DNA of 64,000 bases from Gemmatimonadales bacterium UBA2982 (GTDB taxonomy: Bacteria > Gemmatimonadota > Gemmatimonadetes > Longimicrobiales > Gaopeijiaceae). Numbering within the stretch: the first letter of the stretch is position 1; each line of letters begins with the position of its first letter. Positions 26,641-35,796 of the stretch are shown in pieces. Under the pieces are notes generated by a model, which was not told where the DNA came from, ran no database searches, and worked only from the letters and a program-made list of their open reading frames with translations. Where the stretch lies: assembly GCA_002347035.1 (NCBI GenBank), contig DEAM01000004.1, positions 35,153-99,152 of the forward strand, in the 5' to 3' direction. The translations under genes were made by a program, and so were the position numbers.

Positions 26641-27380
26641 CGCTCACCCCAAGGCATGAGCACAGATTTGAAGAAGTCTACTGATGCAGAGACTTTATAG
26701 CGCTGGATAGCGCCTGCAGGATCTACTTTCTTGGGGCAAACCTCAGAACACTCCCCAACCAATGTGCACCCCCAGATCCCTTCGTGTTGCGCAAGAACGT
26801 CCATCCGCTCCTGCGCACCCTCGTCCCGGGAATCCATGTTATAGCGCTGAGCCAGTGCAATTGCCGCCGGGCCAATAAACTCCGGCTCAATCTGGTAAAC
26901 TGGACAGGCTGCATAGCACAACATGCAGTTGATGCACATCGAGTACTGCTTGTATTCCGCTAGCTCCTCAGGGGTCTGAAGGTACTCCCCATCCTCGACG
27001 GGCTTCTCTGTATCTCGGACGATCCATGGTTTTACAGAGCTGAGCTTACCCATGAAGTCAGTAATGTCACCGACTAAATCACGAATAACCGGAAAGCCAC
27101 TTAGTGGTTCAATACGGAGGGGCCCGGGAAGAAGGCTCTCTAGGTACGTGGCACACGTGAGGACAGGGCGACCGTTCACCATCATACCACAACTTCCACA
27201 AACGCCCATGCGACACGCCCATCGATAAGAAAGTGTTCCGTCCAGCTGATCCTTAATGTGGTTGAGCCCGTCTAAAACCATCCACTCAGGGTGGACTGGG
27301 ACTTCAAAGCTCTCCCACGTTGGCTCCGCCTCTTCTTCGGGGCGGTAGCGCAGCACCTCCATGGTGACGGTTTTAGGCAT
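26637..27380 (-). CDS. frdB: Fumarate reductase/succinate dehydrogenase iron-sulfur subunit
   Basis: Electron-transfer subunit of 247 residues with all three cluster motifs: [2Fe-2S] C56, C61, C64 and C76 (ACRMGVCGSCGM ... LTC); [4Fe-4S] C149, C152, C155 and C215; and [3Fe-4S] C159, C205 and C211 (CINCMLCYAACP, CTLVGECSEVCP). It starts 10 bases after frdA. Confidence 0.96.
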   Translation of the reverse strand: MPKTVTMEVLRYRPEEEAEPTWESFEVPVHPEWMVLDGLNHIKDQLDGTLSYRWACRMGVCGSCGMMVNGRPVLTCATYLESLLPGPLRIEPLSGFPVIRDLVGDITDFMGKLSSVKPWIVRDTEKPVEDGEYLQTPEELAEYKQYSMCINCMLCYAACPVYQIEPEFIGPAAIALAQRYNMDSRDEGAQERMDVLAQHEGIWGCTLVGECSEVCPKKVDPAGAIQRYKVSASVDFFKSVLMPWGER

Positions 27381-27390
27381 CAGTTTTGGT

Positions 27391-29133
27391 CTAACTCCCG
27401 TAGATTCGTTCGCCTGGTGGCCATTGGGTAATGGTCACAGGCGCAAACTCAATCCTTGGCGCCCCCTCATCTGAGCGATACGCCATAGTGTGAGCAAGGT
27501 AATTGTCATCGTCCCTATCAGGGTGGTCCGTCCGCTGGTGCGCTCCTCGAGACTCCTTCCGCGCGAGTGCCGAACTCACTACCACTTCAGAAAGATCTAA
27601 CAAGTTTTCTAACTCAAGTACGGAGATGAGTTCAGTATTGAACGTTAAACTTTTGTCGTCGATGCTGACGCTTTGGAACCTCTCTTTAAGTTCCCGAATC
27701 TTATCCTCTGCTTGCAAGAGTCCCTCTTCATCGCGGTAAATGCCCACACCTTCTTCCATAGCATCCTGCATTTCATCCCGCAGTGGGGACACCCGCTCCG
27801 ACCCTCCCGAATTCTGGAGAAAGTCGCGATAAAGACGACGCTCTTCGTCCTCAGCTTGAGCCATAAGAGCCGAGCTCGGCGCCGCCTGACTACCCGCAAA
27901 CTGCGCAGCCGCACGCCCTGCACGTGCTCCGAACACGAGAAGCTCAGTTAGAGAATTAGACCCGAGCCGGTTCGCGCCATTGATGCTCACACAGGCCACC
28001 TCGCCAGCTGCAAAAAGCCCCGGCAACAAGGTGGCTCCTTCAAGGTCGGTCTGGATACCACCCATCATGTAATGGACCACCGGCCGAACTGGAATCATTT
28101 CCTTAACCGGATCAATCTTTTGGTACTTTATGCAAAGCTCTCTAACGAATGGGATCTTCTTGTCGATCTTTGCCTCACCCAAGTGTCGGACATCGAGATG
28201 CACCACATCGCCATATTGGCTTGAGATGGTCCTGCCAGCCTGCCTCTCGCCCATGAAGGCTTGAGATAAGCGATCCCTCGGTCCTAGCTCCATCGAACGC
28301 TTCACAGGCGTAGGCTCTGGAACACCAAGATCATAATCTTGGAGGTAACGGTAGCCATCTTTGTTCAGCAGCCACCCGCCTTCAGCACGGGCCGCCTCGG
28401 TGATGAGAATACCTGTGAATGGCAGTCCGGTCGGGTGATACTGGACAAACTCCATATCCTTCAGAGGGACACCAGCCCTATAGGCTAGTGCCATCCCATC
28501 ACCGGTCTTGATATTAGCATTGGTCGTAAACCGGAAGACCTTTCCACCCCCACCACTGCATATGATTACAGCTTTAGCAAGGAGCGCCTGGACCTTTCCG
28601 GTAGCCAGCTCAATGGCGACCACGCCCTGACACCGACCGTCGTCTACGAGTAAGCGTGTTACGAACCACTCATCGTACCGGGCAATCGGCGGATACCGAA
28701 GTGTAGTCTGAAAGAGAGCGTGCAGCATGTGAAACCCGGTTTTATCTGCCGCATGCCACGTGCGCTCAATCTTCATCCCTCCAAAGGGTCGAGTAGCAAC
28801 GTGGCCATCGGGTTGCCGGCTCCATGGGCAGCCCCAATGCTCGAGCTGCACCATTTCCTTCGGAGCCTCCCGAACAAATGCTTCAACGGCATCCTGGTCG
28901 CAAAGCCAGTCACCACCGCTAATGGTATCGTATGCGTGCGCTTCGAGGCTGTCTTCTGGGCGGATGACTGCGGCCGCTCCCCCCTCGGCCGATACGGTAT
29001 GGCTACGCATGGGGTAAACTTTAGAGACCACCCCCACACTAAGACCGGGGTTTGTCTCGGCCACTGCGATGGCTGCACGAAGACCTGCTCCGCCACCTCC
29101 CACTAGCAATACGTCGTGTACTACCTGGTCCAT
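27391..29133 (-). CDS. frdA: Fumarate reductase/succinate dehydrogenase flavoprotein subunit
   Basis: Catalytic flavoprotein of 580 residues. The dinucleotide motif VGGGGAGLRAA is at 11-21, the covalent-FAD histidine in SHTVSAEGG is about H45, and the active-site segments QYHPTGLPFTGILITEAARAE and HYMMGGIQTD are present. AGGAGGTGC precedes the ATG. The operon frdABCD could run as quinol:fumarate reductase or as succinate dehydrogenase; no other sdh operon is in the window. Confidence 0.95.
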   Translation of the reverse strand: MDQVVHDVLLVGGGGAGLRAAIAVAETNPGLSVGVVSKVYPMRSHTVSAEGGAAAVIRPEDSLEAHAYDTISGGDWLCDQDAVEAFVREAPKEMVQLEHWGCPWSRQPDGHVATRPFGGMKIERTWHAADKTGFHMLHALFQTTLRYPPIARYDEWFVTRLLVDDGRCQGVVAIELATGKVQALLAKAVIICSGGGGKVFRFTTNANIKTGDGMALAYRAGVPLKDMEFVQYHPTGLPFTGILITEAARAEGGWLLNKDGYRYLQDYDLGVPEPTPVKRSMELGPRDRLSQAFMGERQAGRTISSQYGDVVHLDVRHLGEAKIDKKIPFVRELCIKYQKIDPVKEMIPVRPVVHYMMGGIQTDLEGATLLPGLFAAGEVACVSINGANRLGSNSLTELLVFGARAGRAAAQFAGSQAAPSSALMAQAEDEERRLYRDFLQNSGGSERVSPLRDEMQDAMEEGVGIYRDEEGLLQAEDKIRELKERFQSVSIDDKSLTFNTELISVLELENLLDLSEVVVSSALARKESRGAHQRTDHPDRDDDNYLAHTMAYRSDEGAPRIEFAPVTITQWPPGERIYGS

Positions 29134-29286
29134 GCACCTCCTAAACCATACTTGGCGGAGCGGGCCGGCTCGCCAGTCAGAATTACGTAAGCAATCTTAA
29201 ATAAACTTAGTGCGAACAGCGTAATTGGCCCGCTCAAGCGACTGACAGCAGCCAACCTATATAACTCAATGACTGAGATGAAGAGG

Positions 29287-30111
29287 CTAATCTTCGTAGA
29301 GTTCTTGGGCAGCCTTCGCAGACAAGATTAGTCCTTTAATCATAGCCGAACTCAAACCCTGGTGCTCCATCTCGTTCAGCCCCGCAATCGTGCATCCCCG
29401 CGGGGTAGTGACACGATCAATTTCACCCTCGGGGTGTGTGTCCTCTTTGAGACTTAGGGACGCAGCTCCCCTCGCCGTTTGTCCCGCCAAAAGGAGGGCA
29501 TCTTCAGGATGGAACCCTATCTCAATCCCTCCCTGAGACGCCGCGCGTACGGTTCGAAGAAAGAAAGCAACACCGCAGGCACAAAGGGCAGTTGCCTGCG
29601 CCATCATGTCTTCTTGAATGACTAATGTTCGGCCAACAAGGTCGAAGAGTTCCTGAGCCTGACCCAGAGCCTCTTCAGATCCTTCTGCGCCAGCCAAGCA
29701 AGTCATAGACTCGCCGATAAGGACGGCAGTATTCGGCATCGCACGCACCAAAGGGACCTCGTTCCCGGTGGATGGAGCCCTTGATGCTAGCGTTGCTCGA
29801 ACTTGCGCCATCGAAACACCCGTGACCACGGAAATTAAACGATGTCGGCTCGGATTCAATTCGTCCGCGATCTCTTGTAGTAGGGCGTCGAGTTGCTGCG
29901 GCTGCACCGAAACAATGATCAGATCACTCGCCCTCACAGCATCAAGATTATCTGCCCCTGTTACGTAGCCCGCCTCCTGCAAGTCCGAAAGTTTTTCAGA
30001 CTGGCGTCTAGTAATACATATATCCGATGGCGTAAGCCGACCGGCACCCACCCAACCCAGAGCGAGTGCACGACCAAGGTTGCCTCCACCCAAAACTGCA
30101 AGCTTAGTCAT
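29287..30111 (-). CDS. proC: Pyrroline-5-carboxylate reductase
   Basis: Last step of proline synthesis, NAD(P)H-dependent. 274 residues. Rossmann motif LGGGNLGRAL at 8-17, VSVQPQQL, PLVRAMPNTAVLIGE, and a C-terminal dimer domain with VTTPRGCTIAGLNEME matching the family signature. The ATG overlaps the TAA of the EF-G-like gene (TAATG), so translation is coupled to it. Confidence 0.96.
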   Translation of the reverse strand: MTKLAVLGGGNLGRALALGWVGAGRLTPSDICITRRQSEKLSDLQEAGYVTGADNLDAVRASDLIIVSVQPQQLDALLQEIADELNPSRHRLISVVTGVSMAQVRATLASRAPSTGNEVPLVRAMPNTAVLIGESMTCLAGAEGSEEALGQAQELFDLVGRTLVIQEDMMAQATALCACGVAFFLRTVRAASQGGIEIGFHPEDALLLAGQTARGAASLSLKEDTHPEGEIDRVTTPRGCTIAGLNEMEHQGLSSAMIKGLILSAKAAQELYED

Positions 30112-32195
30112 TACGACTTCGATGCCTCCTCGGCTTCTCGCTCCTGGCGCACCTTCTGAGCAACATCCGCCGGAGCGTGCTCATAACCAGCCAGCTTGCG
30201 CGCGTGATGTGCTCTACCCTGCGTGATTGACCGAAGTGTCGCCGAGTACTTGTAGAGTTCTGACTCTGGAACAATTGCCCTCACGGTAGTGCGACCGTTC
30301 CCTGGATCCATACCCTGCACTTTACCCCGGCGTGAAGTCAGGTCACCCATAATATCACCGACATACTCATCTGGCGTCGTAACCGCCACCTCTACGATCG
30401 GCTCCAGTAAAACCGGACCGCACTTCTCAGCTACATTTCTGAAAGCCTGAGAGCCGGCAAGCTTGAAGGCGATGTCCGATGAATCCACTGCATGGTAGGA
30501 ACCGTCGTAGCACTCCGCTGCAAAATCAACAAGCGGATACCCAGCTATAACACCGCGCTCCGCCGCCTCTTTAATCCCACGGTCCACGGATGGAACATAC
30601 TTGGTTGGAATCACACCACCTTTAATGGAGTTCACGAACTCATAACCGGTACCTGCTGGATTAGGCTTCATCCGGACCCAACAGTCACCGAACTGTCCTC
30701 TTCCTCCAGACTGCTTCTTGTGACGCCCCTGGCCTTCAGCCTGCCTAGTGATGGTCTCACGATAAGCGATCTTAGGTTGCTCCGTCTGAACCTTTACGCC
30801 GTATTTCCGTTCCATGCGCTCGAACTGCACATCGAGATGAAGCTCACCTACCCCTCTTGCTATAGTCTGGTGAAGCTCAGAATTAAACGATGCTGAAAAG
30901 GTTGGGTCTTCCTCATGCAAACGAGGCAAAACCTCGCCAAGCTTGTCCTCGTCTCCACGAGTGACACCCTTGATTGCGATTGCTATGTCAGCCGGCGGAA
31001 ATTCAATCGGTTCAAGAGTAATATTCCCTCCCTTAGAGCAAAGAGTGTCGTTCGTGTGGGTATGCTTGAGCTTTGCGATTACACCGATATCGCCCGCATG
31101 AAGCGTGTCCACCTCATGCCTTTCCTTGCCCATTGGAATACCCAAATGATTGAACTTCTCCGTCCGGCCATCAGATGCATTCACGACTTCATCACCGTTG
31201 GACACTTTCCCGGAAAATATCCGGAAGAATGACAGCTCGCCCACATGCGGCTCCGCAACGGTTTTGAATACCAGTGAAGCTAGTGGGCCATCATCTGTGG
31301 CCACGATCTCGGTCTCGCCAACTGACTCTACTCCTGCACTAGCTGGGTCGGGACAAAGTTCTACAACCTTGTCCAGTAACGTACGCATCCCATATGTCAG
31401 GGTCGCTGACCCACATAAAACTGGAAATACCTCTTTGCTGGCCATACCCTTGCACATTGCAGATACCGCTTCGTCAGGCGAGATACTACCGGCCTCCAGA
31501 TAGGAATCCAGAAGGGCCTCATCAGTCGTTGCAAGCGTCTCCTGAAGCTCCGTCGCCCACTGAGACGCACGGTCCTGTAAATCTTCCGGGATCTCCTTGT
31601 CCTCGTACTCTCCTTTTGTCGCACCTTTCTTGAAAATGTGTGCCCTCTGGCTGAAAAGATTGATGATCCCTTCAAAACCAGGACCCTGTCCAACCGGGAT
31701 CTCAGTGGGTAAAGCTCGCTCGCTGAGCCGTGTCTTAATCTGGTCTAACACGCCCTCTAGATCAGCATGCTCCTTATCCATCATCGAAATGAAAAAGATT
31801 CTAGGGATTCCTCGATCTTCGCAGTATTCCCAAACACGTTCGGTCCCAACCTCGACGCCCGAAGTTGCGCTAACGACAATGATGGCGGCATCTGCAACAC
31901 GCACAGCTGACAGTGTCTCACCAGTGAAATCCAGATATCCAGGAGTATCCAGCAAGTTGACCTTGGTGTTGTTGTGGTCAGCATAAGCTGGAGTCAGCTG
32001 AATGGATATCTCGTGTGCCTGCTCCTCTGGTGTGTGCATCGTGAGGGCATGTCCCTCATCAACATTGCCGTGTCGTTTCGAGGTTCCCGAGACAAAACAT
32101 AATGAATCAATTAGGCTCGTCTTACCCGATCCTCCATGGCCTAGAACCGCAACATTTCTGATGCGGTCCGTGGTGTACTCCTTGGCCGATGCCAT
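30111..32195 (-). CDS. EF-G-like translational GTPase (EF-G2 type)
   Basis: 694-residue EF-G paralogue. The ATG at 32195 (GGAGGAT upstream) gives the N-terminus SAKEYTTDRIRNVAVLGHGGSGKT. G1 is GHGGSGKT (about 19-26), G3 DTPG (83-86). G4 is SMMD (137-140) instead of NKxD, and the G2 region reads EISIQL rather than GITI. Domains II-V follow normally, including GGRGQFGDCWVRM and TPDEYVGDIMGDLTSRRG. The size and degenerate motifs indicate an EF-G-like factor rather than the essential FusA. The proC start overlaps its stop. Confidence 0.88.
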   Translation of the reverse strand: MASAKEYTTDRIRNVAVLGHGGSGKTSLIDSLCFVSGTSKRHGNVDEGHALTMHTPEEQAHEISIQLTPAYADHNNTKVNLLDTPGYLDFTGETLSAVRVADAAIIVVSATSGVEVGTERVWEYCEDRGIPRIFFISMMDKEHADLEGVLDQIKTRLSERALPTEIPVGQGPGFEGIINLFSQRAHIFKKGATKGEYEDKEIPEDLQDRASQWATELQETLATTDEALLDSYLEAGSISPDEAVSAMCKGMASKEVFPVLCGSATLTYGMRTLLDKVVELCPDPASAGVESVGETEIVATDDGPLASLVFKTVAEPHVGELSFFRIFSGKVSNGDEVVNASDGRTEKFNHLGIPMGKERHEVDTLHAGDIGVIAKLKHTHTNDTLCSKGGNITLEPIEFPPADIAIAIKGVTRGDEDKLGEVLPRLHEEDPTFSASFNSELHQTIARGVGELHLDVQFERMERKYGVKVQTEQPKIAYRETITRQAEGQGRHKKQSGGRGQFGDCWVRMKPNPAGTGYEFVNSIKGGVIPTKYVPSVDRGIKEAAERGVIAGYPLVDFAAECYDGSYHAVDSSDIAFKLAGSQAFRNVAEKCGPVLLEPIVEVAVTTPDEYVGDIMGDLTSRRGKVQGMDPGNGRTTVRAIVPESELYKYSATLRSITQGRAHHARKLAGYEHAPADVAQKVRQEREAEEASKS

Positions 32196-32495
32196 CCGTG
32201 ATCCTCCGAAAGCTCCGATGAATAGGCCCTTGCACCCTAACCAAAGAAAGGGGGCAACAGGCCCTCGCATTGTCCCATGGAGAGCTACTGTGCAGAGCTC
32301 TCCATAACAGGGGGGCCCCGATTGTAGAGACGCCATCCGATGGCGGCAAGGCGTGCTGTTACTTCTTGGGACAGACCGTGTTACCTGCAATGTTCAGGCT
32401 AAATTGCACCGCCTCTCCAGTCGAGCGTCTTTTTTTAACCTTATATATTTCGCCGCAGACGCTGCTGCCTTTTTCTTATCCTGGAAGCCTAGGTC

Positions 32496-34778
32496 TTATC
32501 TTCCGCTATCAGCTTCTTGCTCAGTCTCCACCAGACGTCCAGTAGTAATCTCTAGCACCAGGCGGTCGCTATCATAAATCTCATCGAGCGATTCGAGAAT
32601 CGCTCGAGAGTCGACCGTCACTGACCGATTGAATTCGGGAAGATAGATGTAATCTCCAGGCAAACTTTCGATGTTGCCATCAAATACGACCCCGACCACC
32701 TCAAGATCCTGGTCTAGGACAGGTGAGCCTGAGTTGCCACCTATAATATCGGCTGTAGATACAAAATTGATGGGTGTAGCTAGGTCCAGTGTCTCCGGCG
32801 GGTCTAGCCAACGCTCTGGGAGAAACCAGTCTGGGTCACCCGTGTGCGAGTAGTGACGATCGTACATCCCGTAAATAGTTGTAAAAGCAGGGGCCCGTGT
32901 CCCGTTATAGTCGTAACCCGTCACAATTCCATCTGCGATCCGAAGCGAGAACGTCGCATCCGGCGGCACATCGGTCCCGTAAATCTCGAAACGCGCCCTC
33001 CCTAATTCTGCTGATATCTCGGCTTCCTCCGGCCCGACTGGACCAAAAGCCTGCTGGTATTCAATGAACGCTGGCAAGAAACCGCGCACTAGATCCAGCG
33101 CCGGATCAGAAATTGTTAATGTGTTCAAATCGATCGCCTGAGCCGTCGACGCCGAGTCCTTCAGAACCGACTCGTCAACCAGCATCCTAGCACGAGCTTC
33201 TATAGTTCTTCCACCTAAAACGCCACCCATTAACGGAGATGAGGTCCCGAAAAGCCTCTCAAAGTCGCGAAGGCGCGCCTCAATCATTGAGCGATCCAAA
33301 TCCGGATGCTGATCGGCAACACTCAGTAACTCTTCCACTATCGGAGCAATAGCCTCCGGCGGTGCACTACTCTGACGTGCGCTTAGTACCTGGAAAGCAA
33401 GGAATGCTCTATAAATGGTCGATGACCGTAAGTCGGGACTGCCCAGCCCAAGGAATGCACCATAGCCCGCTCCGGCTTCGCGCTTCTGTGCTTGAAGCAC
33501 TGCCATACGATTGATTAGCGAGCCGTAGCGGATCGACAAATCTGGGCCTGCCTCGATTGCCGCCTGGAAGTTTGACTCAGTATCTTTCCTGCGAGCAATC
33601 ACGATCGGGTCCTCAAGGCCGTTCACCTGCCCACTAATCGCTTTCAGTGAATTTGAGAGACTGAAGTACGTATTCCGGAGATCCAATTCCTCAGCCTCTT
33701 CAGGGTATTGCTGGATAAAGCCTTCTATTACCTCCATTCGCGTACGTAAAAGGTCGAGCACATATCGATCGCCGATGTCCCGCCGGAACTCCAGTTCAGC
33801 CACTGTCTGTAAGCGGCTGGTGGAGCCTGGATTTCCAACGATAAAGATCGGATCACCGTCTTCGAGTCCATCATTATCGAAGGCAAAGTACGTTTCTGTT
33901 GATAGCGGCTGATCGTACTCATCGTAGATGCGGAAAAATGTGTAATCGAGGTTATATCGCGGATAAGTAAAATTGTCCGGATCACCCCCGAAGAAACCGA
34001 TCTGTAGTTCCGGAGCAGCCACAACCTTGGCGTTTACATACCGGCGAAACACGTATGCTGATGTCCTCCCTCCATTGTAAAGCGAGATCATCTCAACGAC
34101 ATATCCGGCACCCTCTCCACCGCGTTGCTCAAGCACACGCGCTTCTATCTCATTGAGAAGCGCAGCCCGCGCCTCACTGCGTTGCTCGGCAGGCAAAGCA
34201 TCAAGGGAAGAGTTTACCTCCTCTGTAACATCTATGATCTCGATCAGTTGGTCGGCCTCAAAGTCCTCGACCTCCCGCTCGTCAACTAGGTCAGTAGCCA
34301 CAAATCCATTATCGAGGAGAGACTCTCCCTCGCGTGTGACCTGCGTCAGAAACTCTCTGGCACAGTGATGATTTGTCATGACCAGCCCGTTTGGTGAGAC
34401 GAAGGAAGCTGAACAACTTGGAATTCGCAGGGCGCCGAGTCGTGCCTTCTCAAACCAGGCAGCATCCGGACGGAACCCGTAAGTGTCCGCGAAGTAGTCC
34501 ACTGGCGGCGCCTCAAAAGTCCACATCTTCCCTTGGTCGAATGCTCCCGCCTGGATGGTGTCGAGATCTACCCCGAAAACAAACGCATTGGGGTTGATGG
34601 CAGACTCCTGATCAGACGTCTGCACTGCTACCGAAGGCACCTCTGCGCCCTGACTATCAGAAGCCGGATTTGGGGTGGGTATTGAAGGTGTGCCGCCCGC
34701 ACATGCAGTCACGGAAATGATGATGCCGAGCGCGACCAAGATCCGGGAACCCCTAGCGACCATGCCCATGGACTGCAT
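32496..34778 (-). CDS. S46-family dipeptidyl peptidase lipoprotein
   Basis: Serine exopeptidase of the DPP7/DPP11 family, which releases dipeptides from peptide N-termini at the outer membrane or in the periplasm. Catalytic His in GLVMTNHHCA and nucleophile Ser in IIGGNSGSPVLD are intact, with the family YTFFRIYDE and FGVDLDTIQAG segments. The N-terminus is a lipoprotein signal (ISVTAC). About 760 residues, normal for the family; ATGs at 34769 and 34763 are alternative starts. It indicates peptide-based nutrition. Confidence 0.93.
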   Translation of the reverse strand: MQSMGMVARGSRILVALGIIISVTACAGGTPSIPTPNPASDSQGAEVPSVAVQTSDQESAINPNAFVFGVDLDTIQAGAFDQGKMWTFEAPPVDYFADTYGFRPDAAWFEKARLGALRIPSCSASFVSPNGLVMTNHHCAREFLTQVTREGESLLDNGFVATDLVDEREVEDFEADQLIEIIDVTEEVNSSLDALPAEQRSEARAALLNEIEARVLEQRGGEGAGYVVEMISLYNGGRTSAYVFRRYVNAKVVAAPELQIGFFGGDPDNFTYPRYNLDYTFFRIYDEYDQPLSTETYFAFDNDGLEDGDPIFIVGNPGSTSRLQTVAELEFRRDIGDRYVLDLLRTRMEVIEGFIQQYPEEAEELDLRNTYFSLSNSLKAISGQVNGLEDPIVIARRKDTESNFQAAIEAGPDLSIRYGSLINRMAVLQAQKREAGAGYGAFLGLGSPDLRSSTIYRAFLAFQVLSARQSSAPPEAIAPIVEELLSVADQHPDLDRSMIEARLRDFERLFGTSSPLMGGVLGGRTIEARARMLVDESVLKDSASTAQAIDLNTLTISDPALDLVRGFLPAFIEYQQAFGPVGPEEAEISAELGRARFEIYGTDVPPDATFSLRIADGIVTGYDYNGTRAPAFTTIYGMYDRHYSHTGDPDWFLPERWLDPPETLDLATPINFVSTADIIGGNSGSPVLDQDLEVVGVVFDGNIESLPGDYIYLPEFNRSVTVDSRAILESLDEIYDSDRLVLEITTGRLVETEQEADSGR

Positions 34779-34892
34779 CGTCTACCTCACCGATTTCAGC
34801 GTTCTCGCCCCCAGACTAGGCGCGAGGAATTGGAAAGCTGGGACGTGGGAGGACACCTCACAAGACAACACATACCACAGGCTGTTCCTAGG

Positions 34893-35738
34893 TCAGTTGC
34901 TCTGGGCTCGCCTGGAGACATCATCGAGGATCTTCAGTTCCTCGGGCGTGAGAGATGCCATCCCCTCAGCTGATATCTTATCTAAAACTGCATCGACCTT
35001 GTCGTAAAGTTCAGCCTCTTCCCGTGCACGCCGTCCGTCCCCTGAGAAAACTGAACGGCCAGCGTCTCCCTCACTGTTTCGAGGTACGATTGCCAAGCGC
35101 CGTCGCTTAGTTGCTTTTTTTTTGAACTGCTTTATTCCGTCAACAGGACGCCAATCAGCCTTGAGGTAGAGAAATCCTGCGATTAAGCCACCCAAGTGGG
35201 CAAAATGGGCCACATTACTTCCCTCAGCCCCGTTGACTGCGCTGAGAAGCGCGACGACAGAAAGGAATCCAACAAGATATTTTGCCTGTACCGGAAAAAT
35301 TCCCCAGATATAGATCGGTACAGTGGGCCAGTTCATCGCGAATGCTAGCATCAGACCATACATAGCTGCCGATGCACCCACGACCCAGGCGGGCTGGAAC
35401 AGGTAGCTTAATGCCACCCCACCAAGGCCGCAGATAAGGTAGAAGCGGAGAAACTCCTGCTTACCCCAGCGCCCCTCCAACGGCGGCCCAAAAAAGAAGA
35501 GGACAAGCATATTAAAGGCCAGGTGCCAGAAGTCCCCGTGCAAAAACATGTAAGTGATCGGACTCCAAGGCCGGTAGATGAGTCCCCATAAGTCCGGCTC
35601 AAAGGCGAACCAATCAAAGACAGAACCCTGCCCGATCACGACGGTCACCAAGAATACAATACCGTTCGCAATCAGCAGTCGCTTCACCACAGGGGTGAGC
35701 ATGTAGCTTGAGCCAAATTCTCTGGATGTGTACGTCAT
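34893..35738 (-). CDS. Rhomboid-family intramembrane protease
   Basis: 281 residues: six predicted transmembrane helices, HGDFWHLAFNML (N-terminal HxxxN region), the catalytic Ser in GASAAMYG (about S123) and the catalytic His in AHFAHLGGLIAG (about H181). The motif is GASA rather than GxSG. A cytoplasmic C-terminal tail ends in a short helical domain (VLDKISAEGMASLTPEELKILDDVSRR) seen in many rhomboids of Bacteroidota-related groups (DUF6576-like). The substrate is unknown. Confidence 0.88.
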   Translation of the reverse strand: MTYTSREFGSSYMLTPVVKRLLIANGIVFLVTVVIGQGSVFDWFAFEPDLWGLIYRPWSPITYMFLHGDFWHLAFNMLVLFFFGPPLEGRWGKQEFLRFYLICGLGGVALSYLFQPAWVVGASAAMYGLMLAFAMNWPTVPIYIWGIFPVQAKYLVGFLSVVALLSAVNGAEGSNVAHFAHLGGLIAGFLYLKADWRPVDGIKQFKKKATKRRRLAIVPRNSEGDAGRSVFSGDGRRAREEAELYDKVDAVLDKISAEGMASLTPEELKILDDVSRRAQSN

Positions 35739-35796
35739 ATCAGTTAGAGATCCAGGGATACCCCATAGAATACCGCTGCTTCAGCCAGGTTCTTAG

